A DNA stretch of 64,000 nt from Xestospongia bergquistia (GCA_963965975.1 OZ014412.1:1862501-1926500); one strand, 5' to 3'. Shown: positions 11,230 through 24,310, numbered from the stretch's first letter. Translations and numbers: made by a program. The notes: a model not told the origin generated them from the letters alone.

Positions 11230-13965
11230 TCAGTTAATATTAACATAATCAGGTGTTATTGTAACAAGTTCATAAGATGCATTCTGTGTCATTGTTATCT
11301 GATATTGTTTAGTATCTTCATATGATATATTATGTTGTATAGTTATATCATCATCAATACTATTACACTCTATAATATAATATAATTAGATTATATTACA
11401 TGTATACATGATATACATACTTTGTGTCTTCTTTATATAATAAACACCCACACAAACAACACTGACAATACTAATTAATATTATTAAGATACTAATGATG
11501 ATCACAGTAATAACTATTATAACTAGAGAGAGAGAGGAGTTATATATAAATATTTAATTATATTATTAACATACTAGGAAAACTCTGAGATCCAGGTATT
11601 GTTATTATATTAGTAGTTGATGGTATGACTATTGTAGAATAACTTTGTACAGTGGGAGTAGTATCTGTATTATTATTATATTATGATATAATTTTTTATA
11701 ATATCACTATATCTTACTTAAAATAAATATCAATGGATCATTCTGTCCAACATTATTACTGAAGATAATAGAGAGAGTACATTGTTGATGTTGAGGAGCT
11801 AACAGACTATATGATATATTCATAGAATATTCTACCAGATATATTTTATTAAATATAACTATATCATCACATTGTATAGTGACTGTAGCGTTCTCTGGAG
11901 CTTCAGATGAACATTGCAGAATAATCTACACTAACTATGGTAATCATATAGTAACCACTATTGGATAGACTCACTGGTATATTAAACATCAACTTGACTT
12001 CATTATTTATATAGGACAGAATAATAAATGTAGTATTTTCTTTAGCAGATCTTGGAGCTAAAGTGACATCATAAAATAAACACACATATTAGTTATTTTA
12101 ACTAACTTCTATGAAAAGAGAAGGTACTATTCTTATGTTCACCTTCACTCAGTTCATTTATACCATATATGGTATACGTATATTGATGACGAAATAATTC
12201 CTGATCTTCATACTTGTATTCATTTCTATTAATAGATACATTTTGTAATAACATCTTGTTGGCATCATCATATATCAGTAGTATATAGTAAGATATTTGG
12301 ACTCTACTGTCTACATTAGGACGATCCCAACTGATAGTAATAGTAGTACAGTTGTCAAGTGATGAAGAGGTATTGAGAACAGAAGTAAGAAAACCTGTCT
12401 CATACAAGAGATAATACACACACACAACATAACATGTGATATATAACTTACCAAATGGAAATACATTGATAATATGTCCAGCTGGATTACTAAGAGTTAC
12501 CTCAACAAGATATGTCTTCAAGTTAACAGGTGATGATATATTAACTATTATCAGTTGATTATTAACTAAAGACAGTGTCACATCATTAGATAATGTTTGT
12601 TGTAGAACATCATTAGAGTCCTTGATATTTATTGTAACATTAGTAGGATACTCACCAATACATACATCACTGACCTAACAGAGATAACAACATAACAAAG
12701 AAATATAAATTATTATAACTAATTATACTAACAAAACCTAATTACAATATATTATAATACTATTATATGTGTGTATAAATCTATCTATAATATATAGTTA
12801 TATTGTATGATAACTATATTGTGTAACATAATAATTATTTTATTAAACAATACTGCTTGTTATCCAGTTATATTATATACATACACTGTAAAAATTAGTA
12901 TGTAATTTTACCATCTATTTTGTAGCTCAAATCAATGGATTACTATGAAAACAAGTTTATTTAAATTACTCATTATATAATTTGTTGTTATTATTATTAC
13001 AAAGCAATAAATTATATAATGAGTAATTTACATGAACTCTGCATTCATTACAAGTCATTGACGTGAACTACAAATTAGTTGTCAAATTAATTTTTACAGT
13101 TAATATATACTAACATTTGTAATTATTTGAAATAAAACATTATCTCCATCTACTGTTGGTATAACTGATATTGGAATAGTTTGAGGAACTGAAATATAAC
13201 AGAAATATAACATCACTGTATAACATAATATATTACCTCTAGCAATATAGTACATGACATTATTACTATCTCCTATACCAGCTCCATTAATACCAGAGAC
13301 ATATACAGTAGTTACATTACATGGATCATCATTACTAAATGTCAGGATGTACTCAGTAGTATTAACTGTGTCTATAAGTCTTCCTTGATCATCATTGATG
13401 TTATATCCAGTGATAGGTACATTATCCAATGTATATGGTGCAGACCACATCAGTAACACACTAGATCCATTCAGAACTGTAGCAGTTAGATTTTTAACAG
13501 GAGCTAGCAAACCTACATCAATATATCATAATAATATGACATCTATAACATTAACTCACCTTGTATTCTTAATACAGCAATGTCACTGTATACTATCTCT
13601 GAATTAATAGCTATACATGATATATTAGTATTGTTGTTATCTTGTAATGCTTTAGCTAATAGCACTCGTCTCAATTTACCACCACTGAGAGACATTGTAG
13701 ACTGTTGAGTAAACCCTTTGTTAATAACATTTACAAAAGTAGCTGACATATCATTAACTCTAAAAGTTATTTCATCTGCTACAGCTTCACAAGTAAAAAT
13801 AACTGTTGAGTTGAGAGTTGTATTGACTGACTGAGGATGAACTAGAATCTCTATATAACAATAATATTATTATAAATAATAGTAATAATGATGTTACTTA
13901 CCAGCTGTTTGGACAAGAGTTAATACAATATATATCACAATCAGTATTAAGTATAAGGTAGACAT
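11230..13965 (-). CDS. Receptor C: Ig-FN3 receptor with four-tyrosine tail
   Basis: Eleven exons, high to low: 13965-13902 (signal peptide MSTLYLILIVIYIVLTLVQ), 13850-13560 (Ig: VIFTCEA...NISCIA), 13512-13237 (FN3: LLMWSAPY...GINGAGIGD), 13188-13115 and 12674-12452 (partner domain, CIGEYPTN), 12394-12107 (second FN3: TISWDRP...YGINE), 12057-11975 and 11925-11718 (second partner domain, CSSEAPENATV), 11664-11575 (Thr/Ser stalk), 11522-11421 (membrane helix, then YYIKK) and 11369-11230 (tail). Introns are phase 1, except phase 0 inside each partner domain. Exons 3-5 and 6-8 are therefore an internal duplication. The tail has four tyrosines; the third motif reads ASYELV here rather than TSYELV. 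All frames are continuous, so it is probably functional. Predicted surface receptor; ligand unknown. Confidence 0.85.
12915..13080. repeat. Fold-back element in receptor C intron 4
   Basis: An inverted repeat of ~70-bp arms: CTCATTATATAATTTGTTG on the left and TAAATTATATAATGAGTAA on the right, with outer arms around CAATGGATTACTATGAAAAC. It is shared with the same intron of L and M but absent from E and I. Confidence 0.7.
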
Positions 13966-15234
13966 CTTTGATATATATAGTACAGAGAGAAAATTCTATT
14001 ATTCACTTGTAAACAGAATACTATTAACAGAAAAAATGCAGTGATGGTGGAGTCTACTATTCAAAGGACTTGTGTATCCTCAATTGGTGTAAATAATATA
14101 TATATTATTGTCAATGTTTTAAAGTCATAGATAAAAGTTAATTATTAACATGATTAAGATATATATGATAGTAGTTTGGATTTTATTACTGTTAAAATAA
14201 TTAGGTCATTTTAATTGATTGATGTATCTCTACAAAATACATTGAAGTGTATATATGAATTCAGCTTTGACCAATTAGTTTATTTTGTCAAACAATAAAA
14301 ATAAATTCATTATTAGATTTAACATTAAATAATTAGTCATTTCCATAGTACATTAGTATTAATTTTTACTTTCAGTTCACATCAATAAATACAAACATAA
14401 TATATTGATTAAATCAATCAATCACTTTTTTAAAATAACGTATATGTTACAGCATCAAGCAAAAACATATTTGCGAGTGTAAGGGAACGTCAAATTGTGA
14501 TCATAACATCTTAAACTGGTCATGAGCAGACTACTCTACATATATGTATATAACACTCTATCAGTTTCACGCTTCTTCTTAACTTTTTTTAGGCTTTTAA
14601 GTTTCTGTACTTACCAACTGTATTGACAAGAACTTGTGCGAAAGATATCACATCAGGGTCATGTATAAGATAGATCTAAAGGAGGCATCCGACAGGAAGT
14701 TATCGCTTTGAAATTAGCTAGATTAGTCTCGTGCCTCAACCCTACAGTTTGTCTTTATTTATAAATTTCTTTTTAAGGTGAAATTAATACATTTAGATTC
14801 CAAAAGTTAGCGTTTAAGTCTAGTTTATAATATTAAACTTACATTGCAAATGAAGTATTGCATTTCTGCTGGGACATAGCAATCATTTAAATAAATCATA
14901 ACAAAAATTAGTTGACAAGCTATAATACTATAATGATAGTATGATACATAGTATTCTTGACCTTTTCATGACCTTTATAGAATCCATGGACAAATGAATT
15001 CAGTCGCTTTACATTCTATAAAAGCTAATACCAGCAGTTAAGGCATGTTAAGGTCATACATGTTTTTAGTATACTTGTAGTGTTTTAAATGTATTAGGAA
15101 CCGTTAATACAGAGGATAACTAAAATCAATGACCAAATAACACTTAAGTTGTTTTTATGTTGGCCTGTCTTTGTCACTGAGTATCCAGTAACCTGGCAAA
15201 TAATGAATACAAATCTCCTTGGTTAGTGCATGTA

Positions 15235-15295
<61 letters not shown>

Positions 15296-15443
15296 GTGAA
15301 CAGGTTTGTTGTCTCTGTTTCAATATAACTAATTAATAAATGATTAGTTTTCGTTTTATTTATATAGATTCTTTTGCTGCACACAAGAGTGTACAAGTTA
15401 TTAATTGACCTAAAATGGAGCAATCTGATTGGTCATTTAAACA
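13966..15443. other. Intergenic with a decayed signal-peptide exon
   Basis: AT-rich spacer. At about 14611-14675 (minus strand) lies a relic of a receptor first exon: the end still reads like the LVNTVG/GTAAG donor seen in orphan exons at 54.3 and 58.8 kb, but the frame is no longer a clean signal peptide. A (TA)n microsatellite fills 15242-15292. No other gene is supported. Confidence 0.45.
15242..15292. repeat. (TA)n microsatellite
   Basis: About 25 uninterrupted TA units directly 3' of the truncated copy of receptor A. It sits at the breakpoint where homology to A ends. Confidence 0.9.
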
Positions 15444-16790
15444 TTACATTATACTATCCAAAATATTACACATAGAGCATCCATCCATCAAGACAAAGTC
15501 TACTTCTGTGCGTCCATTAATACATTCATTCATTACCTGATATATACCATTAGTCACATCAATTAAAATATGAAGTGAGATTTTAAAACGTGGATTATTG
15601 ACAAAGTCTATTTCCATTGTAACATTATTGAGGTTAGTGAACATCCATCTAACTAAAGGCAGAAAGTGAGTCTGAAATGTTAAAATGAGAGTAACATTGG
15701 TTCCAGGAGGTACAACGATACAATTACCAGAATATGTAGTACCATCAGACATAAAGGAGAAGGCTCGAGGTGGAGCTATAGGATAGATAATATGGAGAAG
15801 ATAACGTAATATAAATAAATGGAGGGAAGATAATGAATGGTTTTATAAATGGAAAGTTAGTGATAAAGTTGTAGGTAGAATCTCTACTGATGTTGTACCT
15901 ATGCTAACTATACATTGATGATCATTAGTAATACTTACTTAAGAATTCAGTCAAGTTAGTAAATTCTGTTCTATCTCTTCCAACAGAGTTGATTACTTCA
16001 ATAGTTATATACCATGTAGTATTATCAATAACTGACTGTATATTAACACTCATATCATAGACTGTATTATTTGTTACAATATCAATGTTAGGAGTTAATA
16101 TTAGAGTGTTGTTGAGATGTCTCCTATAATAATCCTCTTGTATGAGATGATACGTATATTTCAACGGATCTATACAAGATACCACTGTTACCTATAGTAA
16201 TAAACTGTATACAGAAGAGTGTAATTTGTTATTATAACATACACTAAAATTTAGTGATATCACTCCATGAACAATAGAAACAATTACTTCATTAGAGACA
16301 TCTAGAGCTTAATTATATTAGAATTTGTACAACAATCTATGTTAACTTTAACATTACCTGATATTATTATAAAGTTATCTTCAACAATAACTAGTTCATA
16401 TCTATATTGTGTACCAGCAGATACACTCCATTGTAACTGACTACATTCAATATATCTTTATGTAGAATTATGTTAGTTGAGTTAGTTACTGTAGTGAACA
16501 TTACTGATATATTATCAGAGTTAACTACTGTTATATTGTACTGGAACTGAATATAGTCCATTAATGGAGGAGACCATCTTAATATCACTGCATTGTCCAG
16601 TAATTGATGAGTTAGTTGGTGAGTAGGACCTAAATTAGATGTGACTATATTAAAGGAGGTATATTTTAGTACTTACAGAAGAACAGCCAAAAAATTACTG
16701 ACAGAAGCAGCTCCACCCTTGTTACAGCTATATAATTATGAGTTAGGGTGTGGTTAAAGATATTCATAGATTATTATAGTCTACTTCAGT
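15444..16790 (-). pseudogene. Partial copy of receptor A (pseudogene D)
   Basis: Matches receptor A exons 2-5 in order and strand: FN3 near 16588-16390, FN3 parts near 16300 and 16185-15925, and the split Ig exon near 15770-15540 (SDGTTYSGN, RWMFTNLNNVT). The A start region is recognisable at 16680-16740, but the start ATG has become AAG and most of the first exon (A 7204-7575) is deleted. The later Ig domains, membrane helix and tail are absent. No complete product is possible, so this is a host gene relic. Its 5' fragment occurs again at 42.87-43.09 kb, also directly upstream of a tyrosine-tail exon. The pair [A fragment + receptor 3' end] was therefore copied as one block. Confidence 0.8.
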
Positions 16791-17034
16791 CACTGGTAGA
16801 TTTATTGGATATTCAATGTGGATTGTGTAATGTAGTAAAATGCTTTACTAAACTAGTGTATAAGGAGATCATGTGACTATTGTAATTATACAATTATTAA
16901 ATGTTAGTTGTTAGCTTACTTGAATTTTATCATATATTACAATATTTATTAATATTATAGTTGGTAGTATTGACATTATATTGAAAACAAAAATAAAAAA
17001 CTTTCACTATCATTAAAATATATTATAATTATAT

Positions 17035-19736
17035 TCAATTAATATTAACATAATCAGGTGTTATTGTAACAAGTTCATAAGATGCATTCTGTGTCATTGT
17101 TATCTGATATTGTTTAGTATCTTCATATGATATATTATGTTGTATAGTTACATCATCATCAATACTATTACACTCTATAATATAATATAATTAGATTATA
17201 TTACATGTATACATGATATACATACTGTGTATCTTCTTTATATAATAAACACCCACACAAACAACACTAACAATACTAATTAATATTATTAAGATACTAA
17301 TAATGATCACAGTGATAACTATTATAACTAGAGAGAGAGGAGTTATATATAAATATTTAATTATATTATTATCATACTGGGAAAACTCTGAGATCCAGGT
17401 ATTGTTATTATATTAGTAGTTGATGGTATGACTATTGTAGAATAACTTTGTACAGTGGGAGTGATATCTGTAATATAATAAATATGATATAATCTTTTAC
17501 GATATCACTATATCTTACTTAAAGTAAATATCAATGGATCATTCTGTCCAACATTATTATTGACGATAATAGAGAGAGTACATTGTTGATGTTGAGGGAC
17601 TGACAGATTAGCTGTTATGTTCATAGAATATTTTACCAGATATGTTTTATTAAATACAACTACATCATCACATTGTACAGTGACTGTAGCATTCTCTGGA
17701 GCTTCAGATGAACATTCCAGAATAATCTACAGTAACTATGCTAATTATATAGTAACCACTATTGGATAGACTCACTGGTATATTAAACATCAAGTTGACT
17801 TCATTATTTATATAGGACAGAATAGTAAATGTAGTATTTTCTTTAGCAGATCTCAAATCTAAAGTGACATCATTAGAAAACAAACATATTATAGTTATTT
17901 TAATTTGCCTCTTTGAAAAGAGAAGGTATTATTACTATGCTCTCCTTCACCCAGTTCATTTATACCATATATGGTATATGTATATCGATGATGAAATAAT
18001 TCCTCATCTTCATACTTGTATTCATTTCCATTAATAGATACATTTTGTAATAACATCTTGTTGACATCATCATATATCAGTAGTATATAGTAAGATATCT
18101 GGACTCTACTGTCTACATTAGGATGATCCCAACTGATAGTAATAGTAGTACAGTTGTCAAGTGATGAAGAGATATTGAGAACAGAAGTAAGAAAACCTGT
18201 CTCATACAAGAGATAATACACACACACAACATAACATGTGATATATAACTTACCAAATGGAAATACATTGATAGCATGATCAAACTGTCCAGCTGGATTA
18301 CTAAGAGTTACCTCAACAAGATATGTCCTCAAGTTAACAGGTGATGATATATTAACTATTATCAGTTGATTATTAACTGAAGACATTGTCACATCACGAG
18401 ATAATGTTCGTTGTAGAACATCATTAGAGTCCTTGATATTTACTGTAACAATAGTAGGATACTCACCGATACATACATCACTGACCTATTACGGACAAAA
18501 GAATGTGCCTTGCAATGGTAATAAAAACAACGCTTTAACTAAATCAGCTGTTTGCACAGAAATATGCATTATAGATTGTGTATTATACTTTGAACTAATA
18601 AAAAAAATTGATGAAACATTGCTAGTGTGCTTGCATTGAAAAATGAAAGTGTTAAGTTATTTTAGTTATTTTATTTCACTAGTATTTCATATTTGGATTA
18701 ATTTGTGTCTAAAATAAAGTTATGTAAACATTTATTCATATGGTTTTGCTATCAATAAAAGTTATATAGCTATAGTTTGTAGAGTCAGAATACAAGTACA
18801 TTGTGACATAAAAAGTGCAACATTTGGTATTATTGTTATTGTTAGCCTACTAAGTCAATTTATATATGACTGATGACTAACATTTATAAACACTTGAAAT
18901 AAAACATTATCTCCATTTACTGTTGGTATAGCAGATATTGGAATAGTTTGAGGAACTGAAATATAATAGAAATGTTAACATCACTGTATAACTTGATATG
19001 TTACCTCTAGCAATATAGTATATGACATTATTACTATCTCCTATACCAGCTCCATTAATACCAGAGACATATACAGTAGTTACATTACATGGATCATCAT
19101 TACTAGATGTCAGAATGAACTCAGTAGTATTAACTGTGTCTATAAGTCTTCCTTGATCATCATTGATGCTATATCCAGTGATAGGTACATTATCCAATGT
19201 GTATGGTGCAGGCCACATCAGTAACACACTAGATCCATTCAGAACTGTAGCAGTTAGATCTTTAACAGGAGTTAGTAAACCTACATCAATATATCATAAT
19301 AATATGACATCTATAACATTAGCTCACCTTGTATTCTTAATACAGCAATGTCACTGTATATTATCTCTGAATTAACAGCTTTACATGATATATTAGTATT
19401 GTTGTTATCTTGTAATGCTTTAGCTAATAGCACTCGTCTCAATTTACCACCACTGAGAGACATTGTAGACTGTTGAGTAAACCCTTTGTTAATAACATTT
19501 ACAAAAGTAGCTGACATATCATTAACTCTAAAAGTTATTTCATCTGCTACAGCTTCACAAGTAAAAATAACTGTTGAGTTGAGAGTTGTATTTACTGATT
19601 GAGGATGAACTGTAATATCTGTAAAACATGACAACAAGTATATTCTATAGTGAACATTAAAAAACTTACAAACTGTATGGACAAGAGTTGGTACAATTGA
19701 TATTATCATCACAATCACCAAGTGGAAGGTCGACAT
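17035..19736 (-). CDS. Receptor E: Ig-FN3 receptor with four-tyrosine tail
   Basis: Same eleven-exon plan as C. Exons, high to low: 19736-19670 (signal MSTFHLVIVMIISIVPTLV), 19618-19328 (Ig), 19280-19005 (FN3), 18955-18882, 18485-18254, 18196-17909 (FN3), 17858-17776, 17726-17519, 17467-17378 (stalk), 17327-17226 (membrane helix) and 17174-17035 (tail). The Ig and first FN3 exons are almost identical to those of C, suggesting recent exchange. The intron after exon 6 appears to start with GC (AGAG/GCAAAT) where every paralogue has GT, so it is either a GC-AG intron or a splice defect. The tail has ASYELV and a DVTIQ variant. Intron 4 differs from C, L and M (no fold-back element) and matches I. 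Probably functional, with the GC donor as the main doubt. Confidence 0.8.
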
Positions 19737-20980
19737 CTTTACTCTATTGAAGTCAGCAGCATGTACTATGCCTTATTAAATATTTGTGGTTTCAAGTATC
19801 TCGATAGGGTGGAGCTGTAATTGAAGATAGGGTGGAGCTGCAGTTGCTGTAACTGCAACAACATTGTGTGTAGGACAGAACATTGCATTGGCTTAGTTAA
19901 TATATTATAAATTATAGCCAATTAATTCCTTTCAAAATACTTTAATATATCACTTTTCATATTTTCTTTAAAACAGAATTTTTTACATAAAATTGGTAGC
20001 ATAAATAATATTCAAATATAACTAGCACTACAGTCACTGGCCTCCATGAAAGTTTGTCCTTAATTCCTTACACAAGATTGTTTTGCATAAGATTGTTTTG
20101 CATAAAAGTGTAAAAAGTTAGGTTATTATAAGCATTTGCATGAATTTTATTACTAAGTTGAAAAAGGGTAGTTTAAGTTAACCTACTGTTATTAATTAGG
20201 ATTCTGCAGCAACACATTCAAATGAGGAATGCATGTTAAGTGCAGCAACAGTTTTAAGATCGCCTACAAGAATGACTTCAACGGAATGAGCTGATACATG
20301 GTTGAAGTTAGCCTCACATTCCTAAGAAAACCACATCATAGACATTCCAAACGCCTACTCAATTTGATCATTTGAATGTGATGTGAGGCTCAAGCAGTGC
20401 TTGCACGTGAAAGAAGATTGGTTTCATATGAATTTGAAAATATCATTGGCTCACTTCTAGAGGTTTAGTATATAATGTACAAACTGAGAATATGGCAATC
20501 AGGTCAGTAGTGCCAGCTATGTTTCACTGCCAGAACTGAGTAAATGAAGGTAACCTGAGACTCATATATCTATCCCTACACCTACAGGGGATGAGTTTGA
20601 TCTATGCTTTGTGAGGATTGTAAGAACTTGAAATACATGCTAAATGCAGAGTGAGTAAAGATATGGCTGATTTATATTATAAACGAAGTAGTCATTACCT
20701 AAAGCCTTCACTGTGGCCTTGGTATATTATATGGACTACCTAGCAATAAATATTGGAGGGATGGTAAGTACTGTGATATGGCAGTAGTTCATTGGGATAC
20801 ACATATCTGGACAACGACAATCAGTTTATTAGTTTCACCAGACCTTTCTCCTAGGGTGGAAGTGGTCAGGCTATGCTAGAGTAAGCGTACATGCCCAATA
20901 TCAAATATAATCAGAGATCAATGTTTTGTGGAAGTGCACAGTATTTATGTAATAACTTTACATGACCAGCTCAAATTACT
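19737..20980. other. Intergenic, unassigned
   Basis: Begins with the upstream flank of E, where the motif GGGTGGAGCTG occurs twice (about 19807 and 19831). The rest is less AT-rich than the neighbourhood and may hold old repeat remains. I could not assign any gene. Confidence 0.4.
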
Positions 20981-22910
20981 GTTAAAAGTACCAAAGGAAG
21001 ATGTTTATAACAAAAATACATGGATCAACATTTTCCACTTTAAATTGAAGGAGACACAGCACCAACCCTTGCAATGATCTCAACTGTATACCTTCATACA
21101 AAATATATGTGAATATAATTAATACAAACAATGTACTATATACCTTAATAGGCCAACAAAAATAGTTATTTTGACATTTTCTGTTTTTGCTGAGACAAGA
21201 CACCACACCTACACTTGCAACAGTCTCCACTACATTTGTGCTTACAAAATACATGTAAATATGACTAGTACAATCAACCATACACCTTAATAGCTCAGCA
21301 AAAATAACATTTTAAGCATTTTTCGTTTTTGCTAGGCGGAGAAACCACACCTACACTTGCAATGGTCTCCACTACACTTGTACGTACAAAATACATGTAA
21401 ATATGACTAGTACCATAGGCGTATTTAGACCCGGGCCAGCACGGGGGTAAACTTGGCCAGACCAAAATTAATTACATTTTTTCAAAAATAAATTTGTTGC
21501 TTTTATTTACACAAAAAAGATTAACCACTAACACATGCCATGTATGACTTCACAGTTAGCAATTAGCACCTGTTTTATGAACTGTGATCTGAGTCAGACT
21601 GAGTGCTAATATGAAAAGACTGTTATAGACTTGAGCCTCTAGTAATAGTAGCAGTAGTGGTGTAGGCTGGTCCATCAAAAAATCATACAATGTTCCAGAG
21701 AGTGAGGAAGATGACAGTGGAAATGACAGCAATGAAGAAATTGACAGTGAATTTAGAGGATTAAGTGATAAAAATGGTTAGCTGTAAATTTAATAACAAT
21801 GTCGTTTGAAATTATTCTTTCTACTTTTCTTGTACTCTGCAGACACAGATGGTGATGGTGTTGATCTACAGATTCATAGGGTTTAGATAATGATATACCC
21901 ACAATACCAGAAGTTAATGTACATGTACATGTTGGTGACATAGCATCAAGCTCAAGCCGAGAGTAGATGGTCCTGCAGACATAGCTAAAGATAAATCCGA
22001 AAAGCCTACTCAACCAGTCGGCATTGATTTTTCACTTTCTGTTTTAGTCGATTATTTAAACCTAGATGGTACCAAGCAACAGTTTCCATGGCTTGAATAT
22101 TCAAAAAGCTTTGATGCTGCTTTTTGTTTCCCATGTAGGTTTTCTAGTATAGCAATCCAGATGATGCATTCACTCAGAACGGGTTCAGGGACAGGAAACA
22201 TACCTTGTTTTTGGTTGAGAAAAAGTTTAAAATTGTTAATAACTATTAATAACTACTAATTAATAATGATGAATAATTAATGAGCCCTAGTAGACCTAGA
22301 TATGCCTATGACTAGTACAATCAACCATACACCTTAATAGCTCAGCAAAAATAAAATTTTAAGCATTTTTCGTTTTTGCTAGGCAGAGAAACCACACCTA
22401 CACTTGCAATGGTCTCCACTACACTTTACACACAAAATACATGTAAATATGACTAGTACAATCAACCATGCACCTTAATAGCTCAGCAAAAATAAATGTT
22501 TCAACTTTTTTCGTTTTTGCTAGGCAGAGAAACCACACCTACACTTGCAATGGTCTCCACTAGATTTGTGTTTACAAAATACATGTAAATATGACTAGTA
22601 CAACCAACCATACACCTTAATAGCTCAGCAAAAATAAAATTTTTCAACTTTATTCTTTTTTGCTAGGCAGAGACACCACACCTACGCTTGCAATGGTCTC
22701 CACTACATTTGTGCTTACATGTAAATATGACTAGTACAATCAACGCAACTACAGTCAAACCATTGCAGGAATAGGTATGAGGTCTTGCCCAGCAAATTGG
22801 AAAATTTGAAAAATTCTCCAATTTTACTAGGCAAGACATCATATCTATTCCTACAATGGCTTGACTGCAGTTGCGTGTAAACATTTCTTAAACACCATCA
22901 TCGTGGATTG
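20981..22910. repeat. Tandem array of ~130-bp repeat units, split by a hAT insertion
   Basis: At least six imperfect units lie at 20981-21413 and 22311-22910. Each contains a CACACCTACACTTGCAATGG segment, a TACAAAATACATGTAAATAT segment and a CACCTTAATAGCTCAGCAAA segment. Related units in the opposite orientation occur at 24340-24620 and 30335-30760. There is no coding sense across units. Looks like a satellite or a short interspersed element amplified in tandem. Confidence 0.75.
21414..22310 (+). mobile_element. hAT-type DNA transposon, internally deleted (897 bp)
   Basis: Starts CATAGGCGTATTTAG and ends CTAGATATGCCTATG, which are inverted copies with two mismatches. It is flanked on both sides by the 8-bp direct repeat ACTAGTAC (21406-21413 and 22311-22318), the target duplication expected of hAT elements. 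Inside, around 22030-22150 on the plus strand, a frame reads FPWLEYSKSFDAAFCFPCRF, the TTF/BED-like zinc-finger start of ZMYM-type hAT transposases. The catalytic remainder is missing, so the copy cannot encode a full transposase. It inserted into one unit of the ~130-bp array and is younger than that array. Clean target duplications suggest a fairly recent insertion. Confidence 0.85.
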
Positions 22911-23179
22911 AACAGTCTTTTCAGGTAAGGTACAGTGAGGGATGAGAACAAAATGTTACTGATGTTACCTTTGTTTAGAGTGGAAGTGATGACCAATTCT
23001 TCCAAGCATCTATAAATGCTGACAATATGTATAGTTGATCATATTAATCATATTCAATTATATTTTGTGATCACAAATGTGTTTACACAATTAACTCAAT
23101 TTTTCTAATTCTCCTAGTACTTTTACACAATCCACACCCAGCCTTATAATTGCCTACTAATATAATATTAATTTGCCAT

Positions 23180-24310
23180 ATAAATCTCTGATTTATTTCT
23201 CCTTTACTTTTAGTTTAATGTGGGTGACTCGAGATTCCAACAAGCCACAGCTAAATAATGAAAAAATCTTAAAACATATATCAGAATTGAAATTGTACGA
23301 CGTATTATATTATTTATTTTATTGTTACTCACATGTAACCATAGACAACACATGTCACTAGCTATTCTGATAGTGACATGTATGAACCACCTGCTACCAC
23401 TGTTGGTTACATAGACCCTGGAGTACATATGGTTACTATGAGCGGGTTAGTCCGTTATATTTTAATGATGTCATGATTTTTGCGCATGTATAATAACCAA
23501 TTTGGTGATGATAGTTATGGGTGGAGTCCAGCTTATTCATTTAAAGTGCCACCTAAATCTGATTCAAATACCAGAATAAAAGTTATAACATTTGGAATTA
23601 AAATGTGATTCTTTACGATCTATTCGAACTCTCTCCCTCCAGATATGGATGAAGCCAAAGTGATGTTAGTCTTCAACCAATCCATTCACAAGTTCCTTCT
23701 CTTCAAGCAACTCGCCTCATTGAATCAGGCATGCCTATGATAGATCTATATTGGAGATATAAGCTATGCTAGAGGCTATGCTGGAGTGGTAAGTCATTCT
23801 CTCTCTTTGTAGTGGGATGAATTCTTTGATTTAATTCAACCAATATCGATTCGAGCACCACATATGGTATGCATCGGTAATCACGTAAGGACTTTTCCAA
23901 GTCAGGGTAAGTCAGTGAACTAGCTAAAACTGTTTTTGTATCCTGTCTTTCCAGTTTTTCTGTAAAGGAACTGACTCTGGAGGCAAGTGTGGTGTTCCCT
24001 ACAACAAAAGATTCTTTATGCCGAGACCAGGACCAGCTAGATCAGGATTGGTAAGCAGTGGTATATAATCTATTTTGATTCTAATGTATTCATTAATATA
24101 GATACAATTTTGTTATTGGTAATATTCATGTTATTGTAATGAGTAATGAACATAACTTTACCGTGGAATCTCCCCAGTATATGTGGCTACAAACACAATT
24201 GTCTATAATGAATAGAGAAGTGATTCCATAGTTAATTTTTGCTGGTCACAGGTAAAGTAGTAAGAATTTGTATGTATTATCATGGCTATTTCTTTCTAGG
24301 CAATGTATGT
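23180..24310 (+). pseudogene. Purple acid phosphatase pseudogene
   Basis: Exon-like pieces of a metallophosphoesterase of the purple acid phosphatase family appear in order. LMWVTRDSNKPQ (~23218) is the FN3-like N-domain. PPATTVGYIDPGVH (~23390) follows, then YGWSPAYSFKVPP (~23515), GDISYARGYAG (~23755, the GDxxY metal motif), FFDLIQPISIRAPHMVCIGN (~23825, GNH metal motif followed by a donor), GTDSGGKCGVPYNKRFFMP (~23965), and VIVMSNEHNFTVESPQYMWL (~24130). Exon ends carry GTAAG-type donors. The first metal-binding GDxG motif is lost (TFG runs into a stop at ~23608), another in-frame stop lies near 23490, and the C-terminal GHRP part is missing or degraded. The family is a secreted/lysosomal binuclear metal phosphatase. 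This copy looks dead, unless the stops fall in unseen introns. Confidence 0.7.

Noticed and set aside
11903-12085. 60-codon ORFs ending NSGYYMITIVSVDY...MFI in each paralogue as separate small genes
   Set aside because: They are exon 7 plus the unspliced 49-bp intron. Splicing restores homology to the exon 4-5 domain.
15241-15423. ORF rich in Tyr-Ile repeats
   Set aside because: Translation of a (TA)n microsatellite.
20200-20340. Possible coding exon (minus-strand frame with ILVGDLKTVAALN)
   Set aside because: A short open stretch with no family match and no clear splice sites. Left unassigned.
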